Assembly (NCBI RefSeq): GCF_000959365.1 | Contig: NZ_CP009556.1 | Span: forward strand, 2,294,001 to 2,358,000 | DNA: 64,000 bases | Direction of reading: 5' to 3' | From: Burkholderia oklahomensis C6786 | GTDB taxonomy: Bacteria > Pseudomonadota > Gammaproteobacteria > Burkholderiales > Burkholderiaceae | Part shown: positions 62,920-64,000 of the stretch, in pieces | How positions within the stretch are numbered: the first letter of the stretch is position 1 | How the letters are laid out: each line of letters opens with the position of its first letter | Made by a program: the position numbers and the translations under genes | Notes under the pieces: generated by a model | Databases searched by the model: none | What the model was told of the DNA's origin: nothing | The model's input: the letters and a program-made list of their open reading frames with translations, nothing else

Positions 62920-63714
62920 ATGATCGATACGCCCCCCCGGCAACGCACCGATGACGCGACCGCCCACGACCCGATGCACGACCCGACGCACGACGCGCGC
63001 CGCCCCGCCGCGCCCTGCGCTGACGCGCCGTCCCGCGTCGCGCCCGTCGCCGGACAGCACGGAGAGCACGACGATGAGCAACATCCGGCCGGCTGCCCGG
63101 CCCGTCCGACCGATGCGGCACCCGATTCGTTCAACGCTCCGGGACACCGCGCGTTGAACGATCGCGACCCCGACGCGGAACTCGTGGCCCGGGTCGGCGC
63201 GCGCGACCCGGCGGCCGTGCGCACGCTCGTCGCGCGCAAGCTGCCGCGGCTGCTCGCGCTCGCGACGCGGATGCTCGGCGACCGGATGGAAGCCGAGGAC
63301 GTCGCGCAGGACGCGTTCGTGCGGATCTGGAAGCACGCGCCGCGCTGGCGCGAAGGCGAAGCGCGTTTCGACACGTGGCTGCACCGCGTCGTGCTGAACC
63401 TCTGCTACGACCGGCTGCGCGGCCGCCGCGAGGAACCCGTCGACGAACTGCCCGATGCGATCGATCCGCACCCGGCGCCCGACGCCCGCCTCGAACACCG
63501 CGCGTGCGGCGAACTCGTGCGGCAGGCGCTCGCCGCGCTGCCCGCGCGGCAGCGCGAAGCGCTCGTGCTCAATTACTATCAAGAGCTGTCGAACGTCGAG
63601 GCGGCCAACCTGATGGGCATCACCGTCGACGCACTGGAGAGCCTGCTCGCGCGCGCCCGGCGCAACCTGCGCGCGCAGTTGGCCGACGACCACCCTAGTG
63701 AGGACAAGCGATGA
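62920..63714 (+). CDS. ECF-type sigma factor with long N-terminal extension
   Basis: 264 residues. Sigma2 is at about 95-165 (DPAAVRTLVARKLPRLLALA, then AEDVAQDAFVRIWKHAP and WLHRVVLNLCYDRLR). Sigma4 is at about 205-255 (ALAALPARQREALVLNYYQE and VDALESLLARARRNLR). Residues 1-85 are a His/Asp/Pro-rich extension beyond the usual 180-190-residue length; its codons are strongly G/C-ending, so it is probably translated. A TTG at 63154 would give the standard length. Its stop overlaps the next gene (ATGA at 63711-63714), the usual coupling of sigma and anti-sigma. Confidence 0.85.
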   Translation: MIDTPPRQRTDDATAHDPMHDPTHDARRPAAPCADAPSRVAPVAGQHGEHDDEQHPAGCPARPTDAAPDSFNAPGHRALNDRDPDAELVARVGARDPAAVRTLVARKLPRLLALATRMLGDRMEAEDVAQDAFVRIWKHAPRWREGEARFDTWLHRVVLNLCYDRLRGRREEPVDELPDAIDPHPAPDARLEHRACGELVRQALAALPARQREALVLNYYQELSNVEAANLMGITVDALESLLARARRNLRAQLADDHPSEDKR

Positions 63715-64000
63715 CACCTGAACGATTTCGCCGCATCGTCGCCGCATACGGCGCGGATGCGCGGCGCTGGCCGGACGGCGAGCGCGCGGCCGCCGACGCG
63801 TGGGCGCGCGCGCATCGCGACGAGGCGGCCGCGGCGCTCGCCGGCGCCGCCGTCCTCGACGCCTGGCTCGCGGGCGACGCGGTCGCGCCGCCCGCTCCCG
63901 CGCTCGTCGAGCAAATCGTCGCGACGGCCCCCGTGCGGCGGCTGTTCTGGCGACGCGGGCGATTCTGGTGGTCCGGCGCCGCGTTCGCGGGCGTCGGCCT
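63711..64000 (+). CDS. Probable anti-sigma factor / membrane protein, N-terminal part
   Basis: The window ends inside this gene; 96 residues are visible. The start is MTPERFRRIVAAYGADARRW, then an Ala/Arg-rich helical part, then a run LFWRRGRFWWSGAAFAGVG where a membrane helix seems to begin. The ATG overlaps the ECF sigma stop by 4 bp. An Asp/Trp-rich cytoplasmic part before a membrane helix fits an anti-sigma factor, inferred from position. Confidence 0.65.
   Translation, partial: MTPERFRRIVAAYGADARRWPDGERAAADAWARAHRDEAAAALAGAAVLDAWLAGDAVAPPAPALVEQIVATAPVRRLFWRRGRFWWSGAAFAGVG

Noticed and set aside
63073-63157. A small gene starting ATG at 63073 before the sigma domain
   Set aside because: It lies in another frame inside the sigma factor extension, which itself has coding-type third positions.

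Overview
The window is very GC-rich (strong G/C at third codon positions) and looks like a Burkholderia replicon, most likely secondary-chromosome type DNA of the B. pseudomallei / B. thailandensis group. This rests on protein character: DUF4148, TagK, the polyglutamine VgrG, the H-NS type, and a block resembling the low-oxygen-activated (lxa) locus of B. cenocepacia. No database search was possible, so the species is an inference. I saw no rRNA, tRNA, CRISPR array or intact insertion sequence.

Layout. 1-10.8 kb holds housekeeping and accessory genes: a small membrane protein, an SfnB/DszC-like flavoprotein, an H-NS-type protein facing a small XRE regulator, a ProY-like permease with a suspicious 5' end, a CmcJ-like oxidoreductase plus SDR operon, an MFS carrier and a DedA-rhodanese fusion. 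10.9-18.3 kb is a stress/low-oxygen block: a zinc alcohol dehydrogenase, four universal stress proteins, an orphan NarL-type response regulator, a DUF1488-like protein and small unknown proteins. Six FNR/ANR-type inverted repeats (TTGAY-N4-RTCAA) lie in its intergenic regions. 18.5-25.2 kb holds an XRE-cupin regulator with a basic tail, an FAD monooxygenase, a secreted DUF4148 protein, an M9 collagenase and a GNAT acetyltransferase, separated by comparatively AT-rich spacers. 25.8-34.3 kb is an alpha-2-macroglobulin gene (thioester CLEQ intact) followed at once by pbpC.

34.5-61.6 kb is a complete type VI secretion system built as two divergent operons around an AT-rich 517-bp spacer (48097-48613). 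Leftward: tagK, tagJ, tssE, tssF, tssG, tssA, vgrG, a DUF2169-pentapeptide fusion, a pentapeptide-repeat protein, DUF3540 and a PAAR-like DUF4150 protein. Rightward: clpV, tssB, tssC, hcp, tssJ, tssK, tssL, tssM. All 13 core components are present. No Fha/PpkA/PppA or TagF gene is visible, and the vgrG module carries no recognisable toxin domain. Downstream of tssM lies a decayed IS3-family transposase that I could trace only across several reading frames.

62.3-64 kb holds a small secreted YXWXPGHW-repeat protein, a 37-residue lipoprotein, an ECF sigma factor with a long N-terminal extension, and the start of a coupled gene, probably its anti-sigma factor.

In-frame simple repeats recur inside otherwise conserved proteins: (Glu-Thr)7 in ClpV, a polyglutamine tract in VgrG, 15-bp repeats in pbpC and in the macroglobulin gene. 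They look like contingency or strain-variable (VNTR) loci.
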